64,000 bases of DNA from JACVRW01 sp963771715 (GTDB lineage: Bacteria > Actinomycetota > Thermoleophilia > Solirubrobacterales > Thermoleophilaceae). Where the stretch lies: the NCBI GenBank assembly GCA_963771715.1, contig CAVYUQ010000006.1:124001-188000 (forward strand), read 5' to 3'. Positions 46,191 to 55,498 of the stretch are shown here, piece by piece (the first letter of the stretch is position 1; every line of letters starts with the position of its first letter). The position numbers and the translations under genes were made by a program. The notes below the pieces were generated by a model, which saw only the letters and a list, made by a program, of their open reading frames with translations, was not told the origin of the DNA and did no database searches.

Positions 46191-47460
46191 GCGGACAGGC
46201 GCGCGCAGCGCCTCCGCCGCCGCGCGCGCCATTCGCAGCAGCACCGGACGGTTCACGTTGTCGGTGGTGTCGCACGCGAGGTGGTAGCAGGGGTCGCGCG
46301 GGCGGCCGCCGGGGCCGCGCTCGGTCGAGCCCGTGTAGAGGCCGTTCACCGGCACGCCCGCCGCCTCGAACGGGGCGTGGTCCGACGAGCCGCCCGCGGC
46401 GGCGCCGCCGAGCGACCGGCCGGCCGCGCGCCGCGCAGCACACGAGCGATGCGCGGCGTCGCCGTCGGAGTACAGCTCCGGAACGGCGTTCGGCGAGCCG
46501 ACCATGTCGAGGTTCAGGTAGGCGCTGATCCGCCTCCGCTCGTCGCGGAGCGAGCGAGCTGACGTAGCGGCGCGATCCGAGCAGCCCGAGCTCCTCGGCG
46601 CCCCAGAACGCCAGCCGCACGCGCGCGCCCGGCGGGTCGGGGCCGATCGCCTCGGCGGTCTCGATCAGCGTGGCCACCCCGCTGCCGTTGTCGTTGATGC
46701 CGGGCCCGCCCGCCACCGAGTCGAGGTGGCCGCCGGCCATCACGACCCGCGCCCCGTTCCCGCCGGGCGTCTCGGCGATCACGTTGTGCGTGAGCCGGCG
46801 CTCGGATACCGCGTCCACGTTCACTCGCACCTCGGCGCCATCGCGCACCGCCCGCGCCGAGGCGAACACCACCGGTATCCGGATGCCGGGCGCGGCGAGC
46901 GTGCCGCTCGGGATGCCCCGCCGCGTGAGCACGTCCTCCACGACCACGACCGCCGGCGCGCCCGCGCGCTGCGCGTTCAGCGCCTTCACGCGGAAGAAGC
47001 ACAGTCCGCGCCCCACGACCGGCACCTCGCTGGCTGCCGAGCGCCGCGAACTCGTCCTCCGAGCAGCCCTGGGCGAGCCGCCGCAGCCGCCCGCTGCGCT
47101 CGGCCCGAGCCCGAGTAGCTCAACACCTGGAACTCACGCGCGCGGCGCAGCCCGCGGCCGGCCGATGCTCATCGAGGCCCGCCGCAGCTCGAAGTACGGA
47201 AAGCGCACCGGCTGGAGCCGCACGCGCCAGCCCGCATGCCCGCAGGCGCTCGGCCACGTAATCCACGGACGCGCGGTCGCCGGGCGTGCCCGCCGCGCGC
47301 GTGCCTTCGTGCTCGTCCGCGATCTCCTGGAGCGCGCTCAGGTGCTGCCCCAGCTCCGCGCCGGTGATCCCCGCGCGGGCGGCGGCGCCGGCTCGCTCTC
47401 GCTCCCCGAGTCGCAGCCCAGGAGCACGGCAGCGACGAGCAGGAGCGGGAGCAGGCGCAC
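46165..47460 (-). pseudogene. M28-family metallopeptidase lipoprotein with PA domain, multiple frameshifts
   Basis: Starts at GTG 47460, 10 nt after the clpP stop, with a lipoprotein signal (LLPLLLVAAVLLGC). Then ALQEIADEHEGTRAAGTPGD, a PA-domain stretch (AQRAGAPAVVVVEDVL) and the M28 zinc core: GGHLDSVAGGPGINDNGSG (His and Asp), FWGAEELGLLGSRRY (catalytic Glu-Glu) and AGGSSDHAPFEAAGVPV. At least four frame breaks occur (about 47385, 47230, 47130, 46555), so the exact protein and 3' end near 46165-46190 are uncertain. Probably an extracytoplasmic aminopeptidase. Confidence 0.68.
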
Positions 47461-47470
47461 CCCGGGTGTT

Positions 47471-48121
47471 CTACCCGCCCGCCGCCGCTGCCGCGAACCC
47501 CGACGGCGGCCGGTGGAGCTCGCTCGCGCTCACGATGCGGTCCACGAGCCCGTACTCCACGGCCTCCTGGGCGCCGAAGAAGCGGTCGCGCTCCATGTCC
47601 TCGTGCACCTGCTCCGCCGTCCTGTCGGTGTGCTTCGCGTAGATCTCCTCGAGCAGCCGCCGCAGCTCGAGCACCTCGCGGGCGTGGATCTCGATGTCCG
47701 ACGACTGGCCCTGGAAACCCGACGAGGGCTGGTGGATCAGGATGCGGGCGTTCGGCAGCGTGAGCCGCTTGCCGGCCGTGCCGCCGGCCAGGATCAGCGA
47801 GCCGGCGGACATCGCCATCCCGTAACAGATGGTCTGCACGTCGGGGCGGATGTACTGGATCGTGTCGTAGATCGCGAGCCCCGCGTGCAGGGAGCCGCCC
47901 GGCGAGTTCACGTACACGGACACGTCCTTGTCGGGGTCCTCCGACTCGAGGTGCACGAGCTGGGCGACCACTAGGTTGGCGATCTCGTCGTCGATCGGGC
48001 GCCCGATGAAGACGATCCGCTCGTTGAGCAGGCGCGAGTAGATGTCGAACGAGCGCTCGCCGCGCGACGTCTGCTCGACCACCATCGGCACCAGTGAGCT
48101 GTGTACACGACCGGTTTGCAT
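47471..48121 (-). CDS. clpP: ATP-dependent Clp protease proteolytic subunit
   Basis: Serine peptidase chamber subunit working with ClpX/ClpC ATPases. 216 aa with catalytic triad Ser in YGMAMSAGS (S105), His in ILIHQPSSG (H130) and Asp in ERDRFF (about D179). Start ATG 48121 with AGGAG 7 nt upstream; ATG 48085 is an alternative. No clpX or second clpP adjacent, so this is probably the unlinked copy that many actinobacteria carry. The upstream region contains two palindromic operators shared with the divergent SRPBCC-ArsR operon. Confidence 0.94.
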   Translation of the reverse strand: MQTGRVHSSLVPMVVEQTSRGERSFDIYSRLLNERIVFIGRPIDDEIANLVVAQLVHLESEDPDKDVSVYVNSPGGSLHAGLAIYDTIQYIRPDVQTICYGMAMSAGSLILAGGTAGKRLTLPNARILIHQPSSGFQGQSSDIEIHAREVLELRRLLEEIYAKHTDRTAEQVHEDMERDRFFGAQEAVEYGLVDRIVSASELHRPPSGFAAAAAGG

Positions 48122-48142
48122 TCCGGGCTCCTCTCGCTAAGC

Positions 48143-48160
48143 TGCAACTGTCCGGTTGCA
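48143..48160. promoter_or_regulatory. Palindromic operator, site 1 (probable ArsR-family site)
   Basis: TGCAAC-TGTCCG-GTTGCA: perfect 6-bp arms with a 6-nt centre. Lies between clpP and the divergent SRPBCC-ArsR operon, 22 nt upstream of the clpP start. Same arms as site 2, centre-to-centre 25 bp. Confidence 0.6.
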
Positions 48161-48167
48161 CCACAAT

Positions 48168-48185
48168 AGCAACCGATCGGTTGCA
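48168..48185. promoter_or_regulatory. Palindromic operator, site 2 (probable ArsR-family site)
   Basis: AGCAACCGATCGGTTGCA contains a perfect 16-bp palindrome (48169-48184). It ends 14 nt before the SRPBCC start codon, so a bound repressor would block that promoter or early elongation. The ArsR-type regulator encoded at 48575 is the natural candidate to bind both sites. Confidence 0.62.
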
Positions 48186-48199
48186 CAACGGAGGCGTTC

Positions 48200-48575
48200 A
48201 TGGATCACACGGTTGAGCGGGAGCTGACGGTGCCGGAGGAGGCCGAGGAGGTCTGGCGCTCGCTGGCGGAGCCGCGAGTGGCTGGGCGAGGACGCCACGA
48301 TCGAGCTGCGCGAGGCGGGTGAGGTGCGCGCCGGCGAGCGCGACGGCTTCGTTGAGGAGGCGGACGCGCCGCGGCGCCTCGTGTTCTGGTGGAGCGCGCC
48401 GGGCGAGGAGGCCACCCGCGTGGAGATCGACCTCGACGAGCTCGACGACGGGACGCGCGTGCGCGTGACCGAGTCCCGCCCACTCGAGATCCTGGACGGG
48501 CGCGACCTCGCGGTCGAGCTGGGCGGAACGGGCGGCGGCGGCGTAGGTCCCGTGGCGCTCGCGGGCGTGCGTTGA
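48200..48575 (+). pseudogene. SRPBCC (AHSA1-like) domain protein, one frameshift
   Basis: ATG 48200 with CGGAGG just upstream. Begins DHTVERELTVPEEAEEVWRS (the typical SRPBCC opening); the frame breaks near 48276 and continues as EWLGEDATIELREAGEVRAG, RLVFWWSAPGEEATRVEIDL and DGTRVRVTESRP to TGA 48575. Corrected length about 125 aa. Hydrophobic-pocket START-like fold; ligand unknown. Coupled by TGATG to the ArsR regulator gene, a very common ArsR-SRPBCC pair, here in SRPBCC-first order. Confidence 0.75.
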
Positions 48576-48907
48576 TGCCAGAGGCGGCGGACGCGGTATT
48601 CGCAGCCCTCTCGGACGGCACCCGGCGCAACCTCTACTCGCTGCTCGGCCAGCACGGCGAGGCCACGGCGACCGACCTCGCGCGCGAGCTGCCCGTGAGC
48701 AGGCAGGCGGTGCAGAAGCACCTCGGCACGCTGGCCGGGGCCGGCCTCGTGGCCACGAGGCGATCCGGTCGGGAGGTGCTCTATCGCCCCACCCCCGCAC
48801 CGATGTCGGAGGCACTCGAGTGGATGGCCGAGGTGGGCGCCCAGTGGGACGACCGGCTGGCGGCGCTCGACCGTCAGCTGGCGCGCGGCCGTAGCCTGTC
48901 CCCGTGA
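48575..48907 (+). CDS. ArsR-family transcriptional regulator
   Basis: 110-aa winged helix: FAALSDGTRRNLYSLLGQHG, recognition region ATDLARELPVSRQAVQKHLG and wing GLVATRRSGREVLYRPTP. No Cys pairs for metal binding, so it is not a classic metal sensor but of the SdpR/AHSA1-linked type. ATG 48575 shares a base with the SRPBCC stop, and its TGA overlaps the GTG of the LysE gene. Likely binds the tandem palindromes at 48143-48185. Confidence 0.88.
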   Translation: MPEAADAVFAALSDGTRRNLYSLLGQHGEATATDLARELPVSRQAVQKHLGTLAGAGLVATRRSGREVLYRPTPAPMSEALEWMAEVGAQWDDRLAALDRQLARGRSLSP

Positions 48908-49536
48908 CCTCGCTCGCGGTCGGATTCGGACTCGGCTTCTTCGTGGGCGCACAGCCCGGCCCCGTGTCGCTTCTGTGCATCCGCAGCGTGCTGCGCGGCG
49001 CGCTCACCAGCGGCATCGCGATCGGCGCCGGCGCGGCGCTGATCGACCTGCTCTACGCGGGCCTCGGCCTCGCCGGCGCTGCGAGCCTGCTCGAGGCGGA
49101 CGCCCTGCGCCTAGCCTTCGGCGTGATCGGCGCGCTCGTGCTCGGGATCATCGGCGCGCGCACCCTGTGGGCCGCGTTCCGCGTTCGCCTCGGAGGCGAG
49201 GCCGAGGAGGAGGTGGCGTCACCGCGGCGCGCCTTCGCCACCGCCGTGGCGGCCACGGCCTCGAACCCGCTCACGATCGCCACCTGGGCGGCGATCTTCA
49301 CGGCCGCCTCCGCCGCGGCCGTTGGCGACGCCGCCACCTCGGCCGGCGGCGCCGCGCTGATGCTGGGCGGCGTCGCGCTCGGCACGCTCACGGCATTCAC
49401 CGCGCTCTCAGTGCTGGTCGCGCTGGTCCGGCACCGCTTCGGCCCGCGCCTGCTCGCGACCGTCGACATCGTGGCCGGCTCGGGGCTGCTCGGCTTCGCC
49501 GGCCTGCTCGGCTGGCGCGCCGTCCACGAGTCCTGA
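48904..49536 (+). CDS. LysE/RhtB-family amino-acid exporter
   Basis: 210 aa, about six membrane segments. The family opening GFFVGAQPGPVSLLCIRSVL and the mid-protein ATASNPLTIATWAAIF match LysE/RhtB transporters. Substrate may be an amino acid or related compound. GTG 48904 overlaps the ArsR stop by 4 nt, so it is the third gene of the SRPBCC-ArsR operon and is presumably controlled with it. Confidence 0.87.
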   Translation: MTSLAVGFGLGFFVGAQPGPVSLLCIRSVLRGALTSGIAIGAGAALIDLLYAGLGLAGAASLLEADALRLAFGVIGALVLGIIGARTLWAAFRVRLGGEAEEEVASPRRAFATAVAATASNPLTIATWAAIFTAASAAAVGDAATSAGGAALMLGGVALGTLTAFTALSVLVALVRHRFGPRLLATVDIVAGSGLLGFAGLLGWRAVHES

Positions 49537-50510
49537 GGCGGCCTGCATGGACTCAACGCGCTCCTCGCGCTTGAGCCGCGCGTCCGGGTCGTGCCTGTCG
49601 GCGCGCACCGACAGGCGGATTCCGATCGCGAACGCCACCGCTATCACCGCCAGGCTCGCGACCGGGCCGATCTTCACGATGTCCTCGATCAGCAGCTTCA
49701 CGCCGACCAGGCCGAGCACGACCGCGATCGTCTCGTCGAGGTAGCGGAAGCGTGCGATCAGGCTCTCCACGAGCACGAACAGCGCCCGCAGGCCGAGCAG
49801 CGCGAACACGTTGCCCATCCAGATCAGGAGCGGGTCGCGGGTGATCGCGAAGGCGGCGGGGATCGAGTCGATGGCGAACGCGATGTCCGCGAACACGATC
49901 GCGGCGAGGCAGAGGAAGATCGGCGTGGCGTAGCGCCGGCCGTCGTGCTTGACGAACCAGCGCTTGCCGTGAAACTCGCCGGTGACCGGGATAGATCTTC
50001 CGCACCAGCGCGCACCATCAGGTTCCTGTCGGGATCCACGTTCTCGGCGACCCCGCGCCAGATGCGGTAGGCCAGCACGATCAGCAGAACGCCCAGCACA
50101 TAGATCAGGACGTGGACCCGGTCGAGCAGCTCGGTGCCGCCCAGGATGAAGGCGCCCCGAAGGGCGAGTGCCGCGACGATCCCGGCGAAGAGGAGCCGCG
50201 GCCGGTACTCGTACGGCACGCCGAAGTAGGCGAACAGCAGCAGGAAGACGAACAGGTTGTCGAGCGAGAGCGAGCGCTCGATCAGGTAGACGGTGGTGTA
50301 GGTGACGGCGTCCTGGCCGCCCTCGAAAACGAGGATCGGGATGGCGGCGAGAAAGCTCAGCACGAGCCAGCCGACCGACCACCACACGGCCTCCTTGAAA
50401 CTCGGCTCGCGGCCGCGCGCGAAGAAGTGCAGGTCGAGCCAGAGCAGGAAGATGAGGGCGCAGATCAGCGCCGCCCAGGGGGCTAGGGTCCCGAGTTCCA
50501 CGACCGGCAC
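49408..50510 (-). pseudogene. TerC-family integral membrane protein, frameshifted
   Basis: Start GTG 50510. Seven-to-nine-helix TerC/Alx family protein with conserved acidic membrane residues in YLIERSLSLDNLFVFLLLFA and AIVFADIAFAIDSIPAAFAI, plus LGLRALFVLVESLIARFRYL. The frame changes near 49990, with a second indel close by, between NVDPDRNLMVR and VTGEFHGKRWFVKHDG. The conserved protein ends near 49540, but the frame stays open to 49408 inside the convergent LysE gene; the true stop is probably lost. Family members are linked to Mn2+ or tellurite homeostasis. Confidence 0.75.
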
Positions 50511-50524
50511 CTTAGAGTGAGGGC

Positions 50525-51688
50525 ATGCTCTCCCATGTCGCAATCGGCACCTGGAGCGGCGGGCGTTTCATGCGTTTCGGCGAGTCGATCTCCGACGAGC
50601 GGCTCGCGGCGCTGCTGCGTCCTGGCGCCGGCATCAGCACGCTGATCACCGCCGACGCCTACGGCGCGGGCGAGGCGGACACGCTGCTCGGGCGGGCGCT
50701 CGCCGGCGTGCCGCGGCCCGATTACGCGCTCGTTGGCGCCGTCGGCCATGACTTCTACGAGGGCGAGCGCGAGGGCGCCAAGGGCTTCCCGCGCTTCACG
50801 GATCCGCGGCTGCGCGGGCCCGAGGGCTACCGCGACTACCTGCGCATGGCCGTCGAGCGCAGCCTCGAGCGCTGCGGCGTGGACTCGTTCGACCTGCTGC
50901 TGGTCCACAACCCGGACCGGCGCGGCTTCGAGTCGCCCGAGGTGTGGGAGGCGCTCCGCGAGCTCCGCGACGAGGGGCTTGCAGGGGAGCTCGGCCTCGC
51001 CCCCGGTCCGGCCAACGGCTTCACGCTCGACGTGATCGGCTGCTTCGAGCGCTACGGAGAGCTGATCGACTGGGCGATGCTGATCCTGAACCCGTTCGAG
51101 CCCTGGCCGGGAGAGCTGGCGCTCGGAGCCGCGGCGCAGCACGGCGTCAAGGTGCTCACGCGCGTGGTGGACTACGGCGGCCTCTTCCACGACGACGTGC
51201 TCCCCGGGCACAGCTTCGACGCCCACGACCACCGCGGCTTCCGCCCCGAGGGCTGGGTCGAGGCCGGGCGCGAGCGGCTGGAGCGCATCCGGCCGATCGC
51301 GGAGCGCCACGGACTCACGCCGCTCCAGCTCGCGTGCGTGTGGAACCTCTCCCACAATGTTGTTCAGTCGGTCGCTCCAACGCTGATCCAAGAGCCGGGT
51401 CCGAACGCCAAGCCGATCGAGCGCAAGCGCGAGGAGCTCGCCGCCGTGCCGGCGGAGCCGGTGCTAAGCGACGAGGAGGTGGCCGAGATCCGCGCGGTGG
51501 GCGACAACCGCGGCTCGATGCTGCTCAAGGGCGCCACGCCGGACCACGAGGGCGAGGAGCGCCCGGACCGCTGGGAGCTCGGCCCCGAGCACGCGGAGCT
51601 GGCGGCGCGCTGGGGCATCGAGCCCGAGCGGGACCTGCGCAACCTAAAGGGTCAGACCCCCTTGAGGGTGGTTGAGGGTTCGACCTAG
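50525..51688 (+). CDS. Aldo/keto reductase-like protein lacking the catalytic Lys
   Basis: 387 aa, AKR TIM-barrel. The Asp/Tyr of the tetrad are present (TADAYGAGEADTLLGRAL) and the His region is DLLLVHNPDRRG, but the strand that normally carries the catalytic Lys (TKVG-like) reads ALVGAVGHD, with Ala at the Lys position. The family's NADPH site near the C-terminus (VQSVAPTLIQEPGPNAKPIE) is atypical. Redox activity is therefore doubtful. The last 14 residues overlap a GGGTCAGACCC palindrome at 51649-51659. Divergent from TerC (14 nt). Confidence 0.78.
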   Translation: MLSHVAIGTWSGGRFMRFGESISDERLAALLRPGAGISTLITADAYGAGEADTLLGRALAGVPRPDYALVGAVGHDFYEGEREGAKGFPRFTDPRLRGPEGYRDYLRMAVERSLERCGVDSFDLLLVHNPDRRGFESPEVWEALRELRDEGLAGELGLAPGPANGFTLDVIGCFERYGELIDWAMLILNPFEPWPGELALGAAAQHGVKVLTRVVDYGGLFHDDVLPGHSFDAHDHRGFRPEGWVEAGRERLERIRPIAERHGLTPLQLACVWNLSHNVVQSVAPTLIQEPGPNAKPIERKREELAAVPAEPVLSDEEVAEIRAVGDNRGSMLLKGATPDHEGEERPDRWELGPEHAELAARWGIEPERDLRNLKGQTPLRVVEGST

Positions 51689-52746
51689 GGGCGCTGGAGC
51701 AGCTCGGCGCAGCGCTGGAGGGCCTCGGTGTCCTCCGGGCGCGCCTTGTCGAGGCAGTCCGCGTACTCCTTGAAGTCCTGGGCCTCCGGGCTCGTACCGT
51801 CGGTGGTGGTCGGCTCGGGAGGCAGGCTGCCACCGCCGCCGCCCACGACGCCGTCGATGCCCGGGGTCCCGCCGAGCGATTCCGTCAGCGCCGACAGCGG
51901 CCGCGGGTTGGCGGGCGCCTCGATCTGCTGGTCGCCGTTGACCTTCGCCAGCTCCACCTCGAACTCGATCGAGCCGGACTCGATCCCGCCCAGCGACTGG
52001 CGGTTCTCCTCGGGCACCTGGAACTCGACCTTCCCCGCCACGCGCCGGATGATGTCGTCGTCCTTGCCGACGTACACATGGAAGGTCGGGTCGCGCACCA
52101 CCTCGCCCACCTTGCGGATGTCCTCCTCGCTGAGAGGCTTCGGAGGCGTCTGGCCGGTGGCGCCCCCGAGCGCCGCACCGGACTTGCGAACGAACGCGTT
52201 CAGGTTGCGCATCACGGCCTCGACATCGAGCTTGCCGGAGACGTGGCGGGTATCGACCCCGGCGACCTCCTCGTCGCCCTCGTCCTTGGCCTCCCCCAGC
52301 CAGCTGCGCAGATCGAGGCCCAGCGAACGCAGCGAGCCGCGCCTGTTCTTGTTCTCCGCGAGCGCGCGGTTGGCCTTCGCGACCTCCGACTTCGGCTGCT
52401 CGTAGTAGATGTCCTGGAACTTCACAAAGGCGCGGTCGCCGGTGGAGAGAAAGCCGGTCGTGACGGTCTGGCCGCCGCCGTCCGTGCCGACCTTGAGGTC
52501 CACGTCCACGGACGGCAGCTTGCCGTCGTTGGTCCGGAACGGCCCGGAGGCGGTGATCCGCACGGGCTTGTCGAGCCCCGGGCTACCCTTCAGCTGGATC
52601 GACGCATCGAGCTTCAGATCCGCGCTCCTGATCGACGAGCTGAACGCCTTGTCGAGCAGGTCCTGGACGTTCTCCTTGTCGTCCCCGCCGCCGCAGGAAG
52701 CGAGCGCCAGGCTGGCGAAGAGCAGAGCGAGGAGCGAGCGACGCAC
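51685..52746 (-). CDS. LppX/LprG-like lipoprotein (putative)
   Basis: 353 aa from GTG 52746, which places a lipoprotein signal at the N-terminus (LLALLFASLALASC). The mature part looks like the mycobacterial LprG/LppX half-barrel fold in pattern: DLLDKAFSSSIRSADLKLDA, PFRTNDGKLPSVDVDLKVGT, DRAFVKFQDIYYEQP, RHVSGKLDVEAVM, DPTFHVYVGKDDDIIRRVAG and KVEFQV. These bind or transport lipids in the envelope. A Gly/Pro-rich segment precedes the last 45 residues, which include two Cys. Its stop overlaps the AKR stop. Family assignment is moderate. Confidence 0.65.
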   Translation of the reverse strand: MRRSLLALLFASLALASCGGGDDKENVQDLLDKAFSSSIRSADLKLDASIQLKGSPGLDKPVRITASGPFRTNDGKLPSVDVDLKVGTDGGGQTVTTGFLSTGDRAFVKFQDIYYEQPKSEVAKANRALAENKNRRGSLRSLGLDLRSWLGEAKDEGDEEVAGVDTRHVSGKLDVEAVMRNLNAFVRKSGAALGGATGQTPPKPLSEEDIRKVGEVVRDPTFHVYVGKDDDIIRRVAGKVEFQVPEENRQSLGGIESGSIEFEVELAKVNGDQQIEAPANPRPLSALTESLGGTPGIDGVVGGGGGSLPPEPTTTDGTSPEAQDFKEYADCLDKARPEDTEALQRCAELLQRP

Positions 52747-52805
52747 CCGGCGCAGACTAGCTGGGCCACCGCAACTCGACGCAATTCCGGACGTTGGGTA
52801 ACCAG

Positions 52806-54312
52806 ATGGGGTACGTGAAGCGAATCGCAGGGATCGCCGCCGTGGCGGCGGTCGCAATTGCAGCGCCGGCCCAGGGCGGGCAGGTCATCGTCGTGGACGG
52901 GGACCACGCCGAGCGCGTGGAGGACCCGGCCGTGCCGACGCGCGCGGAGGCGGCGCTCGCGATGCCGACCGTGGCGAGCAGCTCGCATGTTCGCGCCCGC
53001 GCCTCCACCACGCGGGGCCGCCGGGCGGTATACGCCGCCCTGCGCAAGGAGCTCCGGCGCAAGCACATCAAGAGAGCCGACTACCGTCGCTGGCGGGCCA
53101 CCTACGTGCGCGTCCGCCCGGACTCTGCGGCGCCTCCGCGGAGCGCGCGCCACTCAGCTGCGCTACGTGCTCACGTCGGTCGAGTCGCTGGCCCTGCGAC
53201 GGCGGCTGGGAGCGAGCCGCATGCCGGTCGCGTTCCTCCAGCTCGAGCGCAACCGCCAGTACTGGCGCAGGCTCCCCTACCCAGCGCCCGGCGACCAGGT
53301 GAGCTTCCGCGGCAGCGAGATCCTGTTCCAGTACTTCGCCGGCGAGGGCTTTCAGCTGCACCCGCTCTCCACCTTCAAGAAGGCCAACCACCTGCACGGC
53401 TTCTGCGAGCGCAAGGAGCCCACCTGCGACGAGGAGGCGCTGCGCCGCATCCTCGACGAGATGACCGCGCTCGCCGTGAAGCGCGGGCGCGGCTTCATCG
53501 CGTGGGAGTACCTGTTCTACTTCGGCGGCGGCTCGCCGCCCTGGATGAGCGGCATGGCGCAGGCCACTGGGATCCAGGCGCTCGGTCGCGCGGCCACGCT
53601 GCTGAACGAGCCCAAGTACGCGGAGACCGCGCGGCGCGCGCTCGGCGCCTTCGAGACCGGTCCGCCCAGCGGCGTTCGAACCAGGGGGCCGCGCGGCGGC
53701 GTTCACTACCTCCAGTACTCGTTCGCGTCGCGCCTCTACATCTTCAACGCCTTCCTCCAGTCGCTGATCGGGCTGCACGACTTCGGCCGGCTCGCCGACG
53801 ACGAGCGCGCGCGCCGGCTCTACCGCGAGGCTGAGCCGGAGGCCCGCGCGGAGGTGCCCTACAGCGACGTGGGCGACTGGTCGCTCTACAACTACGCCGG
53901 CCACGAGTCGAGCCGCGACTACCACGAGCTGCTGCGCGAGTTCCTCCAGAGCATGTGCACCCGCCACCTGGGCCCGATCTACTGCGACTACGCGCGCCGC
54001 TACCGCGGCTACCAGGTCGACCCGCCGGAGCTGATCTGGAAGGGGCCGGACGTGGCCACCGAGGACGAGCCCGCGGCGATCCGCTTCAACGTCTCGAAGC
54101 TCTCCGCGATCGAGGTGAAGGTGACGAACCCGCACGGGAATGTCACGTTCAGCCGCCTGGCGACCTTCAGGCGCGGAGACGGCTCTTTCACCTGGACCCC
54201 GCGCGGCCCGGGCCTGTTCAAGGTGAGCGTGGCGGCGAAGGAGCTGCGCACGGGCCTCGGCAAGCGCGACCGGGACGGCGGCGAGATCCAGGTGGAGAAC
54301 CGGCCGGGCTGA
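52806..54312 (+). pseudogene. Secreted D-glucuronyl C5-epimerase-domain protein, one frameshift
   Basis: ATG 52806 gives a signal peptide (IAGIAAVAAVAIAAPAQG). After a basic helical region the frame breaks near 53120. The rest (RATQLRYVLTSVESLALRRR onward) carries the C5-epimerase C-terminal domain: FQYFAGEGFQLHPLSTFKKA, FIAWEYLFYFGGGSPPWMSG, YLQYSFASRLYIFNAFLQSL and YSDVGDWSLYNYAGHES. A short beta domain ends the protein (about 500 aa when corrected). Eukaryotic and bacterial relatives epimerise glucuronate to iduronate in polysaccharides; the substrate here is unknown. Confidence 0.75.
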
Positions 54313-54322
54313 CCTGACTAGA

Positions 54323-55498
54323 GTGCGGCGCCTGATGCAGCCCCGCACCATCCTCTACACAGGGAAGGGCGGAGTCGGAAAGACGAGCGTGGCGGCCGCG
54401 ACCGCGCGCAGCTGCGCTGCCTCTGGGCTGCGCACCGTGGTCCTCTCCACGGACCCGGCTCACAGCCTCTCCGACTCGCTCGAGGCCCCGCTCGGGGCCG
54501 AGCCGACCCAGGTCGGCGCGAACCTGTTCGGCCAGGAGGTCCAGGCGCAGGAGGAGATGGAGCGCCACTGGGAGGGCGTGCAGGGCTGGCTGGGCGACCT
54601 GCTCGCGGAGCGCGGCATCGACCGCATCTCGGCCGAGGAGCTGACGGTGCCGCCCGGCATGGACGAGCTGTTCTCGCTGCTCTGGATCAAGCGCCACCAC
54701 GAGGAGGGCGAGTTCGACTGCGTGATCGTGGACTGCGCACCGACCGGCGAGACGCTGCGGCTGCTCTCGTTCCCGGACGTGGTGACCTGGTGGCTCGAGC
54801 GCATCCTGCCCTCGCAGCGAAAGCTCGCGCCGTTCGCGCGCACGCTGTTCGACATGCCGCTCCCTGGCGAGGCTGTGTTCGCCGACGTGGAGCGCCTGGC
54901 GCGCAACCTCGTGGCGATGAACGGCATCCTCCGCGACCGCTCCCGCACGTCGATCCGGCTCGTGACGAGCCCGGACCGGATGGTGGTGAAGGAGTCGATG
55001 CGCACGTTCACCTACCTGAACCTCTACGGCTATCTGACCGACGCGGTGGTCGTGAACCGCCTGCTGCCCTCCGACGGCTACTTCGCCGCATGGCGCGAGG
55101 CCCAGGAGGAGCAGCTGGCCCTGGTGCGCTCGGCGTTCGCGCCGGTTCCCGTGCTGACCGCGGACTACCTCGAGCGCGAGGTGGTGGGCCCGGAGATGCT
55201 CGACCGGCTGGCGGAGGCCGTGTACGGCGAGCTCGACCCCGCCGCGATGCTGTACGACCGCCTATCCCAGGAGCTCGTGACCAACAACGGCACCGCGACC
55301 CTGAGGGTGGCCGTGCCGTTCGCCGAGCGCGGCGACCTGAGCCTGAAGAAGATCGGGCTCGAGGTGATCGTGCGCGTGGGCGGCCAGAAGCGGACGATCA
55401 TGCTGCCGCCGGCCCTGTCGGCGTACGCTGCGGCCGGCGCCCGTTTGGAGGACGGCGCGCTGGAGATCCAGTTCCAGAAGGACAGCGATGAAGGCTGA
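54323..55498 (+). CDS. ArsA/Get3-family ATPase
   Basis: 391 aa. Deviant Walker A GKGGVGKTS at about 14-22, VVLSTDPAHSLSDS switch region, VIVDCAPTGETLRLL and VVNRLLPSDGYF base-recognition region. The C-terminal 75 residues form an HSP20/alpha-crystallin-like beta domain (ATLRVAVPFAERGDLSLKKI), as in bacterial ArsA-like proteins that are not arsenite pumps. No arsB or arsenic gene nearby; As-binding Cys are not evident. Start GTG 54323 or ATG 54335. Overlaps a small downstream gene by 11 nt. Confidence 0.88.
   Translation: MRRLMQPRTILYTGKGGVGKTSVAAATARSCAASGLRTVVLSTDPAHSLSDSLEAPLGAEPTQVGANLFGQEVQAQEEMERHWEGVQGWLGDLLAERGIDRISAEELTVPPGMDELFSLLWIKRHHEEGEFDCVIVDCAPTGETLRLLSFPDVVTWWLERILPSQRKLAPFARTLFDMPLPGEAVFADVERLARNLVAMNGILRDRSRTSIRLVTSPDRMVVKESMRTFTYLNLYGYLTDAVVVNRLLPSDGYFAAWREAQEEQLALVRSAFAPVPVLTADYLEREVVGPEMLDRLAEAVYGELDPAAMLYDRLSQELVTNNGTATLRVAVPFAERGDLSLKKIGLEVIVRVGGQKRTIMLPPALSAYAAAGARLEDGALEIQFQKDSDEG

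Noticed and set aside
54323..55498. Arsenite efflux ATPase ArsA
   Set aside because: Single ATPase domain with an HSP20-like C-terminus, no arsB/arsC neighbours and no evident Cys triad; called only to the ArsA/Get3 family.
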